A stretch of 9,110 nt of DNA from Bacteroidales bacterium. GTDB lineage: Bacteria; Bacteroidota; Bacteroidia; Bacteroidales; WCHB1-69. Under the pieces are notes generated by a model. It saw only the letters and a program-made list of their open reading frames with translations. It searched no databases and was not told where the DNA came from. A program made the translations under genes and the position numbers. Location of the stretch: NCBI GenBank assembly GCA_031266895.1, contig JAISAD010000132.1:1-9110 (forward strand), written 5' to 3'. Shown here piece after piece: positions 5,675 through 9,110 of this stretch. The first letter of the stretch is position 1, and the number at the start of each line of letters is the position of its first letter.

Positions 5675-5687
5675 ATTGATTATCAAT
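5675..5687. promoter_or_regulatory. 13-bp dyad, candidate operator
   Basis: ATTGAT-T-ATCAAT is a perfect inverted repeat with 6-bp arms and a one-base centre. It starts 24 bp upstream of the minus-strand -7 box, across or just behind the -33 region, a usual place for a regulator of a sugar locus. The sequence is AT-rich, so chance is possible. No regulator gene lies nearby. Confidence 0.35.
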
Positions 5688-5732
5688 AACCAATTATTTA
5701 ACAAATAACTGTTTTTAGAAAATTAGACCCAT

Positions 5733-5747
5733 CCTGCCTGCTGGCGG
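5733..5747. repeat. GC-rich short imperfect hairpin (REP-like)
   Basis: CCTGCCTGCTGGCGG folds as GCC/GGC plus CC/GG around a TGCT loop with one bulged T. It stands out in AT-rich flanks and recalls the CCTGCC-GGCAGG type repeats found scattered in Bacteroidetes intergenic regions. Only one copy is in this window. The rest of 5652-5825 shows nothing else apart from the dyad at 5675-5687. Confidence 0.3.
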
Positions 5748-5825
5748 ATGACTCAAATGGATATTTGTGTCTCTTTGAGGGCTGCTTTTTTTTTGAACAG
5801 TCGTGTAGTTGGATAAAATTACGTG

Positions 5826-5833
5826 TATCTTTG
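5826..5833 (+). promoter_or_regulatory. -7 element of the uvrD/pcrA-type helicase promoter
   Basis: TATCTTTG, followed by CAC, fits TAnnTTTG exactly and sits 21 bp before ATG 5855, implying a leader of only about 15 nt. There is no good TTTG at the -33 distance. This promoter and the minus-strand box at 5644-5651 are divergent, sharing about 170 bp. Confidence 0.65.
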
Positions 5834-5854
5834 CACTTCTTAATCTAATAGAAA

Positions 5855-8179
5855 ATGAGTAGAAAGCAAGACATTTTAGAACAGTTGAATAAGGTTCAGC
5901 AGCAAGCGGTTACACAAATTGACGGGCCACTAATGGTGATAGCAGGCGCCGGATCGGGCAAAACAAGGGTGCTCACTTACCGTATTGCCTATATGCTGAT
6001 GCAGGGAATTAGCCCTTACCGCATTTTGGCGCTCACTTTTACTAATAAGGCTGCCGCTGAGATGAAAGAACGTGTCTTTGCGCTGGTAGGCGACATACAA
6101 GCTAAATCGGTGACTATGGGCACTTTTCACTCGGTTTTTTACCGCATTTTGCGTGTTGAGGGCGAAAAATTGGGCTATACCAAAAATCTGACTGTTTATG
6201 ATACGGATGATTCTAAAAATTTAATCAAATCAATTATAAAGGAATTAAGTCTTGATCCGAAAATTTATCTGCCCAATTATGTGCTGTCGCGTATTTCGTC
6301 AGCTAAATCAAGCTTGTTGTCAGCTGAAGAATACGCTGCATCGCCCGAAGTGATGGAAATAGACCGCCATTCAAGACGCCCCCACATTGCTGAAATTTTC
6401 AGGCATTACAACAGACGTTTACGTAATGCCGATGCTATGGATTTCGATGATTTGCTCTATTATATGAATGTGCTGCTGCGCGATTTTCCCGAGATACTTT
6501 ACAAGTATCAAAATCGCTATCAATATATTTTGGTGGATGAGTATCAGGATACCAATTATGCGCAATATATCATTATAAAAAAGTTGGCGGCGGCACACCA
6601 CAATATTTGCGTAGTTGGCGACGATGCACAGAGTATCTACTCATTTCGCGGAGCTGACATTCACAATATTTTGAGTTTTGAACGCGATTATTCTGAAGCA
6701 AAAATTATTAAGCTGGAACAAAATTATCGTTCTACTCAAAATATTGTCAACGCGGCTAACGAGATCATTAAGAACAATAAAGAACAGATTTTTAAAGAGA
6801 TTTGGACAGATAACAATGAAGGGAAAAAGATAGATATTATTAAGGCGAATAGCGATTTGGATGAGGCGCAAAGCATTGCCGGAAAGATTTTTGAGCTGAA
6901 AATGAATTATCAGTACGATAACAATCAGTTTGCACTGCTCTATCGCACCAACTCGCAGTCGCGGGCATTGGAGGAGGCATTGCGGCGTATGAATATTCCT
7001 TATAAAATTTACGGAGGACTGTCGTTTTACAAGCGTAAGGAAATTAAGGACCTGTTTGCCTATTTTAGGCTGGCTGTTAACAAGTATGATGAAGAGTCGT
7101 TGCGTCGTGTAATTAATTATCCTCAGCGAGGCATAGGCTCTACCACGATAGACAAGGTGTTGGTATGTGCGCACGAGCAAAATACGCAGATGTGGAATGT
7201 GGTGTGTTATCCCGAACAGTATAATTTGGATGTGAATACATCAGCCAAAGAGCGATTGAAAGAGTTTGCAGCGCGTATTCTCAGCTATTCAGCACAAGTG
7301 CAAACCACTGATGCTTACGAACTGGCTCGATTGATAGCTACTACATCAGGCATTATTAAAACACTGAAAGAGGATATTACAGAAAAAGAACGTCTTGAAA
7401 ATATTGAGGAGTTGCTTGATTCTATAAAAGAGTTTACCGAGCGTGAACCGGAAAGCAGTTTTAACGAAAGTACCGGTGAAATTATTACCGATTATTATCC
7501 TACCCTCGACCGTTTTATGGAGAGCGTGGCGCTGCTTACTGATGAAGAAGAAAGAGAAAGCGAAGGCGAAAGCAAGGTGAAACTGATGACAATACACTCT
7601 GCCAAAGGATTGGAATTTGATGTGGTTTTCGTTACCGGTATGGAAGAAAGTCTGTTTCCCTCTTCCAGGTCGATGGAATCTCGGCAAGAGATTGAAGAGG
7701 AGCGGCGGCTTTTTTATGTAGCTATTACTCGGGCGCGACAGTTGCTCACACTGTCGTATGCTCAGACGCGTTACAAATATGGCTCTTTGGGACTATGTGA
7801 GCCAAGTCGTTTTTTGAGTGAAGTGCCTAAAAGATTTTTGAATATTCCTCAAAAAGCTTCTGCCGGCATGGGAATTTTTGCCCGAGAGGAGCAGTCGCAA
7901 ACAGATTCGCCCTACTCGCCTTTTGCCGGTAAAAATCTTACTGCATCGCCACAAGTACCACCCAAACCGCCCCTTATTAAAAATCAGCGTCCCATTGGGA
8001 AAGAGGCTTCCGCCAGTGAAGTGCTGCCGGGCTTAAAAGTGTATCATTCTAAATTCGGTTACGGCACAGTAGAGAGCACCACCGGAGAAGGCCCCGAAAA
8101 AAAAGCCATCATTACCTTTGAATCCGTAGGTACTAAAACTTTATTGATGCAATATGCCAAATTGGTGATACCGAAATAG
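5855..8179 (+). CDS. UvrD/PcrA-type superfamily 1A DNA helicase
   Basis: This ATP-driven 3'-to-5' helicase acts in nucleotide-excision repair, replication restart and removal of proteins or stalled RNA polymerase from DNA. The 774 residues carry every SF1A motif: Q motif LNKVQQQAV (11-19), Walker A AGAGSGKT (30-37), Ia ALTFTNKAAAEMK (59-71), Ib GTFHS (89-93), II ILVDEYQDTN (225-234) with the DExQ box, and III VVGDDAQSIYSFRGAD (253-268). Motif IV is LEQNYRST (287-294), V is KLMTIHSAKGLEFDVVFVTG (576-595) and VI is EERRLFYVAITRAR (615-628). After a linker rich in Pro and Ser (670-722), a Tudor-like end, LPGLKVYHSKFGYGTVES (724-741) to LLMQYAKL (763-770), matches the PcrA/UvrD segment known to contact RNA polymerase. 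Length is normal. The ATG follows an excellent -7 box. UvrD versus PcrA naming cannot be decided from sequence alone, so no symbol is given. Confidence 0.96.
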   Translation: MSRKQDILEQLNKVQQQAVTQIDGPLMVIAGAGSGKTRVLTYRIAYMLMQGISPYRILALTFTNKAAAEMKERVFALVGDIQAKSVTMGTFHSVFYRILRVEGEKLGYTKNLTVYDTDDSKNLIKSIIKELSLDPKIYLPNYVLSRISSAKSSLLSAEEYAASPEVMEIDRHSRRPHIAEIFRHYNRRLRNADAMDFDDLLYYMNVLLRDFPEILYKYQNRYQYILVDEYQDTNYAQYIIIKKLAAAHHNICVVGDDAQSIYSFRGADIHNILSFERDYSEAKIIKLEQNYRSTQNIVNAANEIIKNNKEQIFKEIWTDNNEGKKIDIIKANSDLDEAQSIAGKIFELKMNYQYDNNQFALLYRTNSQSRALEEALRRMNIPYKIYGGLSFYKRKEIKDLFAYFRLAVNKYDEESLRRVINYPQRGIGSTTIDKVLVCAHEQNTQMWNVVCYPEQYNLDVNTSAKERLKEFAARILSYSAQVQTTDAYELARLIATTSGIIKTLKEDITEKERLENIEELLDSIKEFTEREPESSFNESTGEIITDYYPTLDRFMESVALLTDEEERESEGESKVKLMTIHSAKGLEFDVVFVTGMEESLFPSSRSMESRQEIEEERRLFYVAITRARQLLTLSYAQTRYKYGSLGLCEPSRFLSEVPKRFLNIPQKASAGMGIFAREEQSQTDSPYSPFAGKNLTASPQVPPKPPLIKNQRPIGKEASASEVLPGLKVYHSKFGYGTVESTTGEGPEKKAIITFESVGTKTLLMQYAKLVIPK

Positions 8180-8329
8180 TTCTACTATAATCTTCAAAAC
8201 AAATCATCTTTTTAAAGAGACACACGTGCTTTCTATTTTTCGAAACGATATTTACAATCTCTCGTATTTTCCATAAAATGTCTCTGCTTTACGTTATTAT
8301 TCAAACACGTCTTTTGTTCGTATTCCGTA
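8180..8329. other. convergent intergenic gap, no clear terminator
   Basis: The helicase and the acetyltransferase genes converge here. I see no GC-rich hairpin with a T run. The only symmetry is AGAGACA (8216-8222) against TGTCTCT (8279-8285), 7-bp arms 56 bp apart, which is weak. The sequence is AT-rich with several short T runs. Confidence 0.4.
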
Positions 8330-9110
8330 TCATATTCTTTTCAAGACCATAACATAATCCTGTTCATTTTCTTTCACAATTTCAAAGCCGAGTTCTTTGT
8401 ACATTTTTACGGCATAATTCCGCTTATCCACGCTCAACGAAAGTTGTTTATATCCTTTATTGCCGTGCGTTAGCGTTGAATCAATCAGACGATGCATTAA
8501 ACCACGACCTATTCCCAGATTACGGTATTCTCGGAAAACCGCGATAACCAATTCGGGCGTTTCGGAGTCAATGTGACCGTAACTTTCAGGCTCACCGTCC
8601 GAAATACGCGACCACACGCCGCCGACTGTTTTTCCGTTCAGTTCGGCGAATATGCAAAAATCTCCCTGTTTTTTTCCGAAATCGCGGATAGCGCTGTCTA
8701 TTTCAGGCTTTTTGATAATGTCGCGGGGAATCGGTTCTGCGCCTTCGGGTTGAAAGATGGCTTCGTAGAGCAGGTTTTCCAAAAGAGGAAAGTCGTCTTG
8801 ACGGAAAAAACGATAATGCACGTTTGAAATCCACTGACTTTTGAGCATGCTGTAATAGTGCAAATCAATCACTTTTCCGTTTTTTATCGCCGCCTGTTTC
8901 AGGACGCCTTCGCACTCGAAACCGGCTTTTTGCAACACCCGCTGCGAGGCAATATTGAAACCAAAAGACGTGGCATAAATCTTCTTTAATTCGGGAAAAT
9001 GGAGAAAGACGTAACAAACCATTTCTTTGATAACTTCGGTCATGATTCCTTTACTCCAGTATTTCTCGCCCAACCAATAACCCATTTCAGCGCCGATTCG
9101 TTCCACGTCG
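8330..9110 (-). CDS. double GNAT-domain N-acetyltransferase, 5' end cut by window edge
   Basis: GNAT enzymes move the acetyl group of acetyl-CoA onto amines of proteins or small molecules. The frame is open through the right edge (DVERIGAEMGYWLG), so the true start is outside; the GTG at 9104-9106 is only an internal codon. Numbering from that GTG, residues 1-92 are the C-terminal half of a RimJ/RimL-like domain: AEMGYWLGEKYWSKGIMTEV, FGFNIASQRVLQKAGFECEG and IKNGKVIDLHYYSML. Residues 96-258 form a second, separate GNAT domain: YRFFRQDDFPLLENLLYEAI, then the acetyl-CoA loop VFREYRNLGIGRGLM (190-204) and SVDKRNYAVKMYKELGFEIV (225-244). The two are joined by about four residues without a stop. 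A GTG at codon 96 (8819-8821) could start domain 2 alone. Substrates are unknown. It runs towards the helicase gene and ends with TGA. Confidence 0.88.
   Translation of the reverse strand, partial: DVERIGAEMGYWLGEKYWSKGIMTEVIKEMVCYVFLHFPELKKIYATSFGFNIASQRVLQKAGFECEGVLKQAAIKNGKVIDLHYYSMLKSQWISNVHYRFFRQDDFPLLENLLYEAIFQPEGAEPIPRDIIKKPEIDSAIRDFGKKQGDFCIFAELNGKTVGGVWSRISDGEPESYGHIDSETPELVIAVFREYRNLGIGRGLMHRLIDSTLTHGNKGYKQLSLSVDKRNYAVKMYKELGFEIVKENEQDYVMVLKRI

Noticed and set aside
6641..7180. Open frame of 179 codons on the minus strand
   Set aside because: It lies entirely inside the helicase gene, whose motifs III and IV are on the plus strand here.

Overview
The window looks like a chromosomal segment of a Bacteroidetes bacterium, most likely Bacteroidales. 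The signs are the C-terminal TonB domain with PQFPGG and YPETA motifs, -7 promoter elements of the TAnnTTTG type, A-rich translation starts with no clear Shine-Dalgarno sequence, and relics of Bacteroidetes-style sugar genes. An anaerobic or fermentative lifestyle is inferred from the [FeFe]-hydrogenase maturase HydG.

Layout. Positions 1-1738 (+) hold a housekeeping block: the 3' end of pyrH (UMP kinase), a small two-helix membrane protein, frr (ribosome recycling factor) and gcvH (lipoyl carrier of glycine cleavage), closed by a long hairpin terminator. Positions 1910-2593 (+) encode a TonB-family energy transducer with its own promoter and a strong terminator. Positions 2594-3373 carry no intact gene. 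This gap holds a striking array of five CTGCGCAG palindromes spaced 21-22 bp apart, a short start-less frame, and a decayed IS1-family transposase on the minus strand. Positions 3374-5078 (+) are a two-gene hydrogenase unit: a TM1266-like small protein and hydG. Positions 5079-5854 are a second gene-poor gap. On the minus strand it keeps the front end of an MFS sugar symporter and the C-terminal part of a GH31 glycosidase, collapsed together by deletions, still behind an intact-looking promoter and a 13-bp dyad. Positions 5855-8179 (+) encode a full-length UvrD/PcrA-type helicase. From 8330 to the right edge (-) runs an in-frame fusion of two GNAT acetyltransferase domains.

How the genes fit together. 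PyrH and Frr are a conserved pair for nucleotide supply and ribosome recycling. GcvH serves one-carbon metabolism. HydG makes the Fe(CO)(CN) synthon of the H-cluster, and the TM1266-like protein is the small partner usually found beside hydrogenase maturation genes. No hydE, hydF or hydrogenase structural gene lies in the window, so the pathway must be completed elsewhere if it works. The hyd pair sits between two decaying stretches (IS1 relic on one side, sugar-locus relic on the other), which points to genome erosion or rearrangement here.

No wholly new system was proven from sequence alone. The best candidates for novelty are the helically phased palindrome/A-tract array at 2771-2880, the double-GNAT fusion, and the scarred sugar locus with its surviving control region.
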